Positions 16,830-25,539 of a DNA stretch of 64,000 nucleotides are shown piece by piece; within the stretch, counting starts at the first letter, position 1, and each line of letters starts with the position of its first letter. Origin of the DNA: Bacteroides fragilis. Lineage in GTDB: Bacteria > Bacillota > Clostridia > Lachnospirales > Lachnospiraceae. The stretch lies in NCBI GenBank assembly GCA_023664485.1, contig JAMPFK010000004.1:1-64000 (forward strand). Reading direction: 5' to 3'. Below the pieces are notes generated by a model that was not told the DNA's origin, made no database searches, and saw only the letters and a list, made by a program, of their open reading frames with translations. The position numbers and the translations under genes were made by a program.

Positions 16830-18212
16830 GTGAAACGAATAGAATCTTTGAAAAGACTGATCATATCGGAGCTTCCGCTCATCGGACTGTTTTTGTATAC
16901 GGGAGTCTATGCTTATTTCTGGATGACGGAATATTATCCGTATCTGCATCTGCACCGCGGATTGAATTATTATTTTAAAGGGCATATATTGATGTTCCTC
17001 GTTTACTTTGTGTTGTTATATTTCTTTTCGAGCACATACGGCGGTCTGAAAATCGGATATCTGAAGCCGATAGACGTTTATTTTTCGCAGTTCTTTTCTT
17101 TGGCAGGCGTCAATGTCATTTCTTATCTGCAGATTTCTCTGATGCGGAACTGGCTGGCGAACGCGGAGCCGATCGTCGCAGTGATGCTGATACAGATCGT
17201 GCTGTCTGCGGTATGGGTATTCGTCTGTAATATGCTTTACCGCAGGGTATTTCCGCCGCGGGAAATCCTGCTCGTGCATGGGGAACGCCCTATCAACGAT
17301 ATTGTGGCAAAATTCGATTCCAGAAAAGACAAGTACCGGATCAACCGTTGTATGAATATCTCCGGGGGAATGTCCAAAGTGAAGGAGGAAATCCTTGTGG
17401 GTTACGGCGCGGTCGTATTGTGGGATATCCCGACTTTGGAGCGGAATGAGCTTTTGAAGTATTGTTACAGCAGGTCGATCCGGGTTTATATGATGCCGAA
17501 AATAACGGACGTGCTGGTGCAGGGGGCGGATCAGCTTCATCTTTTCGATACGCCGATTCTGTTAACGAGGGAATATGCGCTAAAGGTGGAACAGCGCATC
17601 GTAAAGCGTTTCATCGATATTGTCTGTGCGGTCATTCTGCTGGTCGTCGCCTCGCCGTTTATGCTGATCACGGCGGTTATGATAAAGGCCTATGACGGCG
17701 GCCCGGTTTTTTATAAACAGATCCGGTGCACGAGAGATGCGAGGGAATTTTATATTTTAAAATTCCGCAGTATGCGTGTGGATGCGGAAAAGGACGGCGT
17801 TGCGAGGCTGGCGGCCAGGAATGACGACAGGATTACGCCTGTCGGCAGGTTCATCCGGGCGGTCCGCATTGACGAACTGCCGCAGCTTTTCAATATTTTA
17901 AAGGGCGATATGTCTTTTATCGGGCCGCGCCCGGAACGGCCTGAAATCATTGCGCAGTATACGGAGGAAATGCCGGAATTTGTTTTCCGCATGAAGGTCA
18001 AAGCGGGACTGGCGGGCTATGCGCAGGTGTATGGAAAGTATAATACGACGCCCTACGATAAATTGAAACTGGATCTGACCTATATTGAAAATTATTCGGT
18101 ATGGCTGGATTTGAAACTGATGCTGCTGACGTTAAAGATCCTGTTCAAGCCGGAAAGCACGGAAGGCGTGGACAGCGGGCAGACGACGGCGCAAAGGGAT
18201 AAGGAAAGGTAA
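16830..18212 (+). CDS. Polyprenyl-phosphate sugar-1-phosphate transferase (initiating enzyme)
   Basis: Residues 1-150 hold several membrane segments; a Rossmann-like part (CoA-binding-like) follows, and from about 250 comes the bacterial sugar transferase domain with one membrane helix, KFRSMRVDAEKD, RITPVGRFIRAVRIDELPQL and SFIGPRPERPE, then LAGYAQVYGKYNTTPYDK. These motifs mark the WcaJ/CpsE class, which starts the repeat unit by moving sugar 1-phosphate to undecaprenyl phosphate. GTG at 16830 has GAGGTG upstream. The presence of this gene shows the locus builds a lipid-linked unit of its own. Confidence 0.95.
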   Translation: MKRIESLKRLIISELPLIGLFLYTGVYAYFWMTEYYPYLHLHRGLNYYFKGHILMFLVYFVLLYFFSSTYGGLKIGYLKPIDVYFSQFFSLAGVNVISYLQISLMRNWLANAEPIVAVMLIQIVLSAVWVFVCNMLYRRVFPPREILLVHGERPINDIVAKFDSRKDKYRINRCMNISGGMSKVKEEILVGYGAVVLWDIPTLERNELLKYCYSRSIRVYMMPKITDVLVQGADQLHLFDTPILLTREYALKVEQRIVKRFIDIVCAVILLVVASPFMLITAVMIKAYDGGPVFYKQIRCTRDAREFYILKFRSMRVDAEKDGVARLAARNDDRITPVGRFIRAVRIDELPQLFNILKGDMSFIGPRPERPEIIAQYTEEMPEFVFRMKVKAGLAGYAQVYGKYNTTPYDKLKLDLTYIENYSVWLDLKLMLLTLKILFKPESTEGVDSGQTTAQRDKER

Positions 18213-19207
18213 TGGAGGTCAGCGTGAAATACGGAAACGAGGGCATGGACTGTAAGAAGTATTTTCTGCTTTTTCTGCGGAAGGCATGGGCCGCTTTGCT
18301 TGCGGCGCTTATTGGCGCAGCGCTCGGCGGCGGCATCTACTTTTTTCATCATGTAGTGCTGGACAGCAGCCGGGAATACCGGGCGGAGTCCAAGATTTAT
18401 CTCGATTTTGCGCCGGACGAAAGCGGAGAAATTTATCAGGCTTATAATGGGTATACATGGAATGATCTGATGGCGGCGAACCCCATCCTGGACGGTACGA
18501 TGGCGCATCTGCCGGACGGTTATACAGAAGAGGAAGTTATTTCGGCGACGAAAGCGGAAATTCTGTCTGACCTGCGGTTATTAACGATTACGATTACGAC
18601 TTCCAGCCCGGAGCGGACGGCGGAAATCCTGAAAGCGACCGATCTGTCGCTGGTGGAGCTGGGGGAACGGGCGAAAGAATTTCATGATATTCAGATTTAC
18701 AGGGAAACGGAGCCGGAAATGGCAGTGGCGGACCCGCGGCTCCTGCAGGCTGCGCTGGTCGGTTCTGCGCTCGCGCTCGCGGCGGCGCTTCTGGCGATGG
18801 CACTGTATTATGTATTGGATGATAAGATTTATGTGCCGGGGGATTTGAAATGCGTTACGGAGCTTCCTTTTGTGGGATTCTGTTTCGGGGAAGCGCCCGG
18901 TGCGGCTAAGAGCAGACTGCGGGAGAGCCTTCAGAACGATTTCGAGAAGAACCGGGCGTATCTGGCCGAAAAGACAGGAGCGCTTACGATCTTGGTTTTG
19001 GAAAAAAAGCAGACGATAGCGGAACAGGCCTATGCTGACCTGCGGAAAGCGGATGGCATACTGCTGGCCATTCCTTATGGGGAGATGGACAGAACGACGC
19101 TCGGCTACCGTATCGGGCAGCTGACGCTGCAGGAATGCAGACTTGCGGGTGTTCTCATACAAAATGCCGATATGAGGTTGTTAAAATGGTATTACAATCA
19201 CCTTTAA
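18212..19207 (+). CDS. Wzz/CapA-like chain-length protein with degenerate tyrosine-kinase-like tail
   Basis: Two membrane helices (about residues 25-47 and 180-202) enclose an extracytoplasmic domain, the plan of Wzz/CpsC chain-length regulators. After the second helix, residues 215-331 resemble a CpsD/BY-kinase domain: ADGILLAIPYGEMDRTTLGY, ECRLAGVLIQNADMR and LKWYYNHL at the end match the last third of such kinases. No Walker A or A' motif is visible, so the kinase fold, if present, is inactive. The gene overlaps the previous stop by one base. It probably sets glycan length with the EpsG-like protein. Confidence 0.8.
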   Translation: MEVSVKYGNEGMDCKKYFLLFLRKAWAALLAALIGAALGGGIYFFHHVVLDSSREYRAESKIYLDFAPDESGEIYQAYNGYTWNDLMAANPILDGTMAHLPDGYTEEEVISATKAEILSDLRLLTITITTSSPERTAEILKATDLSLVELGERAKEFHDIQIYRETEPEMAVADPRLLQAALVGSALALAAALLAMALYYVLDDKIYVPGDLKCVTELPFVGFCFGEAPGAAKSRLRESLQNDFEKNRAYLAEKTGALTILVLEKKQTIAEQAYADLRKADGILLAIPYGEMDRTTLGYRIGQLTLQECRLAGVLIQNADMRLLKWYYNHL

Positions 19208-20010
19208 AGGTTCAGGCGCTTATTTCGGCCGTCGATCAGGACGTCCGGAAGCTGGCGGGAAAAATGAAGATAGAGTCGGATGCGGTCATCGTGAATCAGT
19301 GCGGGCGGTACGATTATCAGGAATGGGATACGGACAGCGGCAGGGTGCAGAACTTCTGCATGAAGGAGCGGGGCGTCGGCCTTAGCCGGAATACGGCGCT
19401 GCTTCACGCAGATGCGGATATCTGCCTTTTCTCGGATGAGGATATCGTATTGAAAAAGGGATACCGGGATGCCGTCCGGACAGCTTATGCGGAACATCCG
19501 GAGGCGGATATGCTCCTTTTCAACGTCCGGGTAGCGCCCGCGAGAAGAACTTACTGGAATGAACAGGTAAAGAGGATCCGCTGGTATAATTACGGGAGGT
19601 ATCCGGCCTACAGCATTTCCGGGAAACTGGATGCTTTTCGGAGAGCGAACGTACATTTTTCCCTCCTGTTCGGCGGCGGCGCGAAATACAGCAACGGGGA
19701 GGACAGCCTGTTTTTGCGGGACTGTCTGCGGGCGGGACTGAAAATCTATGCCGTACCCGTCTGCATCGGGGAGGAAATTCCGAGACAATCCACATGGTTT
19801 CATGGATTTACGGAGAAATTTTTTACGGACAGGGGCGTGCTTTACCATTATCTGTACGGAGGGCTGGCCGGAGCCTTTTCTCTCCGCTTTCTGCTAAAAA
19901 ATAAAAAGGAAATGTGCGCGGAGATTTCGTTCCCAAATGCCTACGGTCTGATGAAGGCGGGAATCCGTTCGCAGAAAAAGCCAAAGGAAGGGATAAGGGA
20001 GTCTTCATGA
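19186..20010 (+). CDS. GT2-like glycosyltransferase (GT-A fold)
   Basis: The 274-residue protein starts inside the end of the previous gene at ATG 19186, after GAGG. It has VQALISAVDQDVRKLAGKM, VNQCGRYDYQEW, the conserved GLSRNTALLHADADICLFSDED (the acidic LFSDED is the likely metal site) and HFSLLFGGGAKYSNGEDSLF. This is the family often labelled glycosyltransferase A-fold in EPS clusters. It has no membrane segment. The sugar donor is unknown. Confidence 0.82.
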   Translation: MVLQSPLKVQALISAVDQDVRKLAGKMKIESDAVIVNQCGRYDYQEWDTDSGRVQNFCMKERGVGLSRNTALLHADADICLFSDEDIVLKKGYRDAVRTAYAEHPEADMLLFNVRVAPARRTYWNEQVKRIRWYNYGRYPAYSISGKLDAFRRANVHFSLLFGGGAKYSNGEDSLFLRDCLRAGLKIYAVPVCIGEEIPRQSTWFHGFTEKFFTDRGVLYHYLYGGLAGAFSLRFLLKNKKEMCAEISFPNAYGLMKAGIRSQKKPKEGIRESS

Positions 20011-21113
20011 TTTTGTATCTTGCGGTCGCGGCGGGAACGGCGCTGCTCGCGTCCATGGTTGAAAATGCTCCGGCCATGCATCCTTACAGGGTGACGAGGC
20101 AGCAGATGTGCAACAGGGTCTGTCTGCTGGCGGTCTTTCTTATTCTTTTCGCGTTGTCCGCGTGCAGGCAGAATGTGGGAAACGATTATGCCAGATATGT
20201 GGAATTCATGCACCTTGTCAACTCCAATGCGTATGTGCCGACGGAGCCGGGATTCAATCTGCTGGTGAAAATCGTCTACGGCATATCGGGCTTTGAAAAT
20301 CATCTGCTTGTTTTTGCAATTTATGCATTTGTGACGATTCTGTTGTTTTTGCTGGCAATCTATGAGCAGAGCGACGAGTTCCCGCTGACTTATTTTCTGT
20401 TCATGGCCCTTGGATATTATTTTCAGACGTTCAGCACCGTGCGTTATTATCTGGCGCTGGCGCTGGCGTTTTATTCCATGAAATTCGTTATACGCAGACA
20501 GTGGGGCAGATTTATTCTGCTGGCGGTTCTGGGCAGCTTTTTTCATAAGTCGCTGCTCGTGATCCTGCCCTTGTATTTTCTGGCATCCGTTACCTGGAAA
20601 AAATGGCAGCTCGCACTCATTGGCGCATTCTGCACGACCTTTCTTTTTTTTCAGGATTTTTATTTAAAGGTGGTCGTGTTTCTGTATCCGACCTATGAGG
20701 ATACGGAATATCTGGAAGGCGGTACGAGTTATATCAATATCCTGCGCTGTCTGGCGGTGCTTGTGCTTTCGCTGTTCTATTACCGGAAAAGCATACGGGG
20801 CAGCCGGAGGATGCAGTTTTACTTTTATCTGAACCTGGGGGCGCTCGTATTATATGTATTCTGCTCTTTTTTGCCGATTATTTCCCGTATCGGGTATTAC
20901 CTGACGATCAGCCATATTTTGTTTCTGCCGGCGCTGTTGAAAGAGACGGAAAATGACAGATGGAAAAAGCTTCTGCGGGCTGGAACGGTCATGGCGGCGG
21001 TTCTGTATTTCGCGGTCTTTATGAGCAGGGCATATGATGACGGACTGCTGATTCTGCCTTATAAGAGCTTTTTCTTTCATGATATGGTGAATATTTTGTC
21101 GGATATGAACTAG
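20007..21113 (+). CDS. EpsG family polymerase-like membrane protein
   Basis: The 368-residue protein has about ten membrane segments and the EpsG landmarks RQNVGNDYARYVEFM, EPGFNLLVKIVYG, FSTVRYYLALALAFYSMKF and GSFFHKSLLVILPLY. EpsG proteins are thought to polymerise repeat units outside the membrane in Firmicute EPS clusters, a role akin to Wzy. ATG at 20007 overlaps the previous stop by four bases. With the initiating transferase and the Wzz-like protein it makes a complete Wzx/Wzy-type core, apart from the flippase. Confidence 0.9.
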   Translation: MILYLAVAAGTALLASMVENAPAMHPYRVTRQQMCNRVCLLAVFLILFALSACRQNVGNDYARYVEFMHLVNSNAYVPTEPGFNLLVKIVYGISGFENHLLVFAIYAFVTILLFLLAIYEQSDEFPLTYFLFMALGYYFQTFSTVRYYLALALAFYSMKFVIRRQWGRFILLAVLGSFFHKSLLVILPLYFLASVTWKKWQLALIGAFCTTFLFFQDFYLKVVVFLYPTYEDTEYLEGGTSYINILRCLAVLVLSLFYYRKSIRGSRRMQFYFYLNLGALVLYVFCSFLPIISRIGYYLTISHILFLPALLKETENDRWKKLLRAGTVMAAVLYFAVFMSRAYDDGLLILPYKSFFFHDMVNILSDMN

Positions 21114-21147
21114 GGCAAGAAGAAGTTTCCTGAAATGGAGGGGTACG

Positions 21148-21969
21148 ATGAAGCCGATGTTTTCGATTCTGGTGGTCTGCCTGAATCCCGGCGGCAAATT
21201 GAAAATGACATTGGAGAGCATCCGCAAACAGACCTGCCGGGATTATGAAGTCATCGTTAAGGACGGTCTTTCTTCGGATGGTTCGCCGGCGCTTGCGCAG
21301 GAGACGGCGGATGCGTTTCCTTCTTTTCGAATGATCGGGAAGAAAGACGGCGGTATCTATGACGCCATGAATCAGGCGGTGCAGGAGGCCGGGGGGCGGT
21401 ATCTGTATTTCCTGAACTGCGGGGACAGATTTTACCATGAAAAGGTATTGGAGGAAATGGCAGGTCTGATTGCCGGGCATCCGGCAAAGGCGGGTATTTA
21501 TTACGGGAATATTTATGAACGGGTGACGGGCCGTGAAGTGGCTTCTAATCCAAAGATGGACGCCTTCGGGTGTTACCGGAACGTGCCCTGTCATCAGGCA
21601 TGTTTTTATGACAGAAAGCTTCTGCTCGCGCATCCTTTTGAGACGAAGTACCGCGTCAGAGCGGATTATGAGCAGTTCCTCTGGTGCTTTTTCACGAAGG
21701 AGCCGGAGCTCGAAGCCTCTTTTATCTACGGAGGCATTCTGATCGCGGATTACGAGGGAGGCGGTTTTTCGGAAGCAAAAAGAAACCGCAGGCTTTCGGC
21801 GGCGGAGCATAAAGAAATCGTCGGGAAATATATGTCTGCGGGGAAAGTATGGAAATATCGGATGATCATGTGGGCGACGCTTGCGCCCGTCCGCACCTGG
21901 ATTGCGGGAAATCCGGCGACATCCGGTTTATATAACGGGGTAAAGAAAAAAATTTACGGGAAGGGATAA
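21148..21969 (+). CDS. Family 2 glycosyltransferase, WcaA/WcaE-like
   Basis: Motifs FSILVVCLNPGGKLKMTLES, VKDGLSSDGS, the diagnostic KDGGIYDAMNQAVQEA and YLYFLNCGDRFY place it with colanic-acid-type GT2 enzymes that act on lipid-linked intermediates. It is 273 residues long and soluble. The ATG at 21148 follows ATGGAGGGG. Sugar specificity is not evident. Confidence 0.92.
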   Translation: MKPMFSILVVCLNPGGKLKMTLESIRKQTCRDYEVIVKDGLSSDGSPALAQETADAFPSFRMIGKKDGGIYDAMNQAVQEAGGRYLYFLNCGDRFYHEKVLEEMAGLIAGHPAKAGIYYGNIYERVTGREVASNPKMDAFGCYRNVPCHQACFYDRKLLLAHPFETKYRVRADYEQFLWCFFTKEPELEASFIYGGILIADYEGGGFSEAKRNRRLSAAEHKEIVGKYMSAGKVWKYRMIMWATLAPVRTWIAGNPATSGLYNGVKKKIYGKG

Positions 21970-21980
21970 GGTGTTGAGGG

Positions 21981-23270
21981 ATGAAGGTGCTTTGGGTATG
22001 CAATATTATGCTTCCGGCGATAGCGAAGCAATTAGGACTTCCATACAGCAGCAGGGAGGGATGGCTGACGGCCGCGCTGGACAGGGTGTTACAGGAGCAG
22101 CGCCGCCACCGGATAACATTGGGAATCGCGTTTCCGGTGACAGAGGAAACAGGGAATATGAACAGGGAGCTGGTGCTCGCGGGGGAAGAGACCTGCACCT
22201 GTTATGGGTTTGTGGAGAATCTGAATACGCCGGAGCAGTACGACAGCAGGATCGAAGAAAGAATGAAAGAGATTATCGAGAATTTTGAACCGGATATGAT
22301 ACATATTTTCGGAACGGAATTTCCGCATACGCTGGCGTGCGTGCGCGCTTACCGGAATCCGGCGAAGACCCTGGTCGGGATACAGGGGCTCGTTTCCGCC
22401 TGCGCTGCGGCATATATGGCCGATCTGCCGGGGAAAATACAGAGAAAGACGACACTCCGGGATTTGGTCAGAAAGGACGGGCTTAAGCAGCAGCAGAAAA
22501 AGTTTTATAAGCGGGGCCTGTATGAAAAAGAGGCGCTGCGCTTAACGGGCCATGTGGCGGGGAGGACGGATTTCGACCGGGAAATGGCGGCGAAGATCAA
22601 CCCGGAGGCGTCCTATCATTTTCTGAACGAGACGATGAGAAGCTGTTTTTACCGGGACAGATGGAAAAGAAATGCCTGTATTCCATACAGCATCTTTTTA
22701 AGCCAGGGCGATTATCCGTTAAAGGGCTTTCATTATCTGCTGCAGGCGATGCCGGCGGTATTGGCGCTGTACCCGGAGGCGCATATTTATGTGGCAGGAA
22801 ACAATATTCTGCGGGGCAATACGGGAAGAGACAGGCTGAGGCTCTCCGGTTATGGGAAATACTTAAAGAAGCTTATCCGGGAAAATCAGTTAAAGGATAA
22901 AATTACCATGCTCGGTATGCTGGATGAGGAAGGCATGAAGGAGCAGTTCTTAAAAAGCCATGTATTCGTCTGCCCTTCCGCCATGGAGAATTCCCCTAAT
23001 TCCCTCGGAGAAGCGATGCTGCTCGGAGTGCCCTGCGTGGCGGCGGATGTAGGAGGCATTCACAATCTTCTGATAAACGGCGGGGACGGCGTCCTGTATC
23101 CGCCCGGAAGCGTAGAAGGGCTGGCGGAAAAGCTGATCGAGATTTTTACGAAAGAAGCGATTACCGAGAAATATTCGGACAATGCCAGGCGGCACGCGCG
23201 GGAAACGCATGATGCCGACCAGAATTATTATAAATTAATACGGATCTATCAGGAGATTACAGGGGCATGA
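21981..23270 (+). CDS. Family 4 glycosyltransferase
   Basis: This 429-residue GT-B protein has an N-terminal acceptor domain (MIHIFGTEFPH near 110) and a C-terminal donor domain with PLKGFHYLLQAM, HIYVAGNN, ITMLGMLDEEGM and the retaining GT4 signature PSAMENSPNSLGEAMLLGVP (the E-x7-E type acid pair) followed by VAADVGGI. It retains anomeric configuration, as expected for the family. Its stop overlaps the next gene by four bases (ATGA). Confidence 0.92.
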   Translation: MKVLWVCNIMLPAIAKQLGLPYSSREGWLTAALDRVLQEQRRHRITLGIAFPVTEETGNMNRELVLAGEETCTCYGFVENLNTPEQYDSRIEERMKEIIENFEPDMIHIFGTEFPHTLACVRAYRNPAKTLVGIQGLVSACAAAYMADLPGKIQRKTTLRDLVRKDGLKQQQKKFYKRGLYEKEALRLTGHVAGRTDFDREMAAKINPEASYHFLNETMRSCFYRDRWKRNACIPYSIFLSQGDYPLKGFHYLLQAMPAVLALYPEAHIYVAGNNILRGNTGRDRLRLSGYGKYLKKLIRENQLKDKITMLGMLDEEGMKEQFLKSHVFVCPSAMENSPNSLGEAMLLGVPCVAADVGGIHNLLINGGDGVLYPPGSVEGLAEKLIEIFTKEAITEKYSDNARRHARETHDADQNYYKLIRIYQEITGA

Positions 23271-24448
23271 AGATAACGTTCGTCTCGAATTATATCAACC
23301 ATCACCAGATACCTTTTTCCAATGCGCTGTACGGCCGGCTGGGAGAGGGTTATTGTTTCGTGCAGACGATGCCTATGGAAGAAGAGCGGGCAGCGATGGG
23401 CTGGGGCGTCGATATCGGTAAGCTTCCCTATGTGCGCTGTCTTTATGAAGATGAATATGTGTGCCGGCGGACGATTGCGGAAAGCGACGCCGTACTGCTC
23501 GGATGGACGGAACGGGAGGATATCGAGACAGAACGCCTGCGGTCGGGGAAGCTGACGATACGGGTCAGCGAGCGGCTTTACCGGGAAGGACAATGGAAGG
23601 CGGTCTCTCCGCGGGGGCTTCTCGCAAAATACAGGGAGCATGTAAGATACCGGAAACAGAACGTATATCTGCTGTGCGCGGGAGCTTATGCCGCGTCGGA
23701 CTTTCATCTGATCGGCGCTTATCCGGGGAAAATGTTCCGATGGGGCTATTTCCCGGAAACGAGAATCTATACGGAAGAGCAATTCGCCTCCCTGAAAAAA
23801 GAAGGCCCGCTGCAGATCGTGTGGGCGGGGAGATTTATTCCATTAAAGCATCCGGAATATGTGGTAAGGCTTGCGGAATGCCTGCAGAAAAAAGAATATG
23901 ACTTCCGGGTGCACATGATCGGAAGCGGGGAGCTGGAAGAGGATATCAGGCGGCAGGCAGACCGGGCCGGTTTGTCGGGGAAGTTCCTGTTTTACGGCTA
24001 TCAGGAACCGGAAAAAGTCCGGGATGTGATGGAGCAGTGCCATATCCACCTTTTTACCAGCAATTATCTGGAAGGCTGGGGCGCGGTCATCAACGAGGGA
24101 ATGAACAGCGGCTGTGTGGAGGTGGCAAACGCGCAGACCGGCGCAGCGCCTTATCTGATTCAGCATGGGAAGAACGGGCTTGTTTATCCGGACGATTCCT
24201 ATCCGGCGATGGAGGCGCTGGTGCTCGATCTGTTCGAGCATTGGGAAGAGCGGAAACAGATGGGCCAGGCCGCGTATCGGACGATTATCCGGGAGTGGAA
24301 TGCGGAACATGCTGCGGATGAACTGCTGCGTTTTCTGAACGGCCTGCCGGAGGGGAAAGTCCTTCCGGCATCGAAGGGGCCGCTCAGCCCGGCGCCCGCC
24401 ATTGCGCCGGGAAAAATGTACGCCGCGATGATGCGGGGAGAGATTTAA
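23267..24448 (+). CDS. Family 4-like glycosyltransferase
   Basis: Starting in the ATGA overlap, this 393-residue GT-B protein has MKITFVSNYINHHQIPFSNAL at the N-terminus (first 20 residues) and the donor domain IVWAGRFIPLKHPEYVVRLA, HMIGSGELEEDI, FLFYGYQEPEKV and TSNYLEGWGAVINEGMNSGC. The glutamate pair EGWGAVINE fits the retaining GT4 pattern. Coupled translation with the preceding GT4 suggests the two add consecutive sugars. Confidence 0.9.
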   Translation: MKITFVSNYINHHQIPFSNALYGRLGEGYCFVQTMPMEEERAAMGWGVDIGKLPYVRCLYEDEYVCRRTIAESDAVLLGWTEREDIETERLRSGKLTIRVSERLYREGQWKAVSPRGLLAKYREHVRYRKQNVYLLCAGAYAASDFHLIGAYPGKMFRWGYFPETRIYTEEQFASLKKEGPLQIVWAGRFIPLKHPEYVVRLAECLQKKEYDFRVHMIGSGELEEDIRRQADRAGLSGKFLFYGYQEPEKVRDVMEQCHIHLFTSNYLEGWGAVINEGMNSGCVEVANAQTGAAPYLIQHGKNGLVYPDDSYPAMEALVLDLFEHWEERKQMGQAAYRTIIREWNAEHAADELLRFLNGLPEGKVLPASKGPLSPAPAIAPGKMYAAMMRGEI

Positions 24449-24497
24449 AGAGCGGGAAAACGAAAAATCGATAGAAACGGAGAATAAAGGGTTCTGT

Positions 24498-25490
24498 ATG
24501 GTAAATCAAAAAATCAGTGTCATAGTGCCGGTCTATAATACGGTGAATTATCTGGAAAGATGCGTGGATTCCATCTGTGGGCAGACTTATCGAAATCTGG
24601 AAATCCTTCTGGTAGACGACGGCTCTACGGACGGGACGGGACAGTTATGCGATACGCTTGCAAAGCGGGATAACAGAATCCGTGTCTATCATAAAAAGAA
24701 CGGCGGGGCGTCGTCCGCCCGGAATATAGGCATTCAGAATGCCATCGGCGATTATATCGGTTTCGTGGACAGCGACGATTATATCGACGCCGACGTTTAC
24801 CAGCAGATGGCGGAGCTCGCCATAGAGAAAAAGTATCCGGCCGTTCAGATTTCCAGAGATGAAAGGGACGAGGCGGGAAACCGCCTGCCGGATGTCTGCG
24901 TGCCGCCGGAAGAAGTGCGGTTCTGCGATTCGGAAACGTTTATCAAAGAGCTGCTGCTGCATCAGGGAGATTGTTCTTTCTGCACGAAGCTGGTGAAAAG
25001 GGAATTACTCGTAAAGCATCGTTTCCCGGAAGGGGAGCTGAATGAGGACTTTAAACTTTTGACCGAGCTGTTGACGCAGATCGAAGGAGTCGCGATACTG
25101 CCGAAGCAGGGATATCATGTGATATGCCGGAGCGACAGCACGACGAGAAAACGCTCCGGGGACAGCTTTTCAAGAGTATTTGCCGATATCGTGGAAAATG
25201 CGGACCGGATGCAGAAAATCGTAGATAAATCGTATCCGGCGCTGCATAAATATGCGATCCGGTTTAATTTGTACCAGCGGCTGGACTATATGCTGCATAT
25301 ACCGATCCCGCAGATGAACCGGGAAAATGAATTTTATCAAAGGGTCAAGGGATATCTGAGGAGGCATATCCTGGATACGTTACTCAACCCCTATCTGACC
25401 GGGAAAAATAAAGCGTATCTGCTCCTGCTGACGGCGGCTCCGGGGACGGTGCGGCGTGCGCACAGATGGAAGATGCGCAGAGGGAAGTAA
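24498..25490 (+). CDS. Family 2 glycosyltransferase
   Basis: The 330-residue protein is a plain GT2 enzyme: ISVIVPVYNTVNYLERCVDS, LLVDDGSTDGTGQLCD, NGGASSARNIGIQNA and the metal site GFVDSDDYIDADVY. A C-terminal helical part of about 120 residues ends in a basic tail RRAHRWKMRRGK. ATG at 24498 stands alone after a 49-base gap. The donor sugar is not evident. Confidence 0.93.
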   Translation: MVNQKISVIVPVYNTVNYLERCVDSICGQTYRNLEILLVDDGSTDGTGQLCDTLAKRDNRIRVYHKKNGGASSARNIGIQNAIGDYIGFVDSDDYIDADVYQQMAELAIEKKYPAVQISRDERDEAGNRLPDVCVPPEEVRFCDSETFIKELLLHQGDCSFCTKLVKRELLVKHRFPEGELNEDFKLLTELLTQIEGVAILPKQGYHVICRSDSTTRKRSGDSFSRVFADIVENADRMQKIVDKSYPALHKYAIRFNLYQRLDYMLHIPIPQMNRENEFYQRVKGYLRRHILDTLLNPYLTGKNKAYLLLLTAAPGTVRRAHRWKMRRGK

Positions 25491-25539
25491 GGGAAGGCGG
25501 CAGACGGCGGCCGCAGAAGACGGAATTGTGGCGGTTAAT

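Noticed and set aside
24498..25490. GT2 enzyme as a specific galactosyl- or fucosyltransferase
   Set aside because: GT2 motifs do not reveal the donor; naming a sugar would be a guess.
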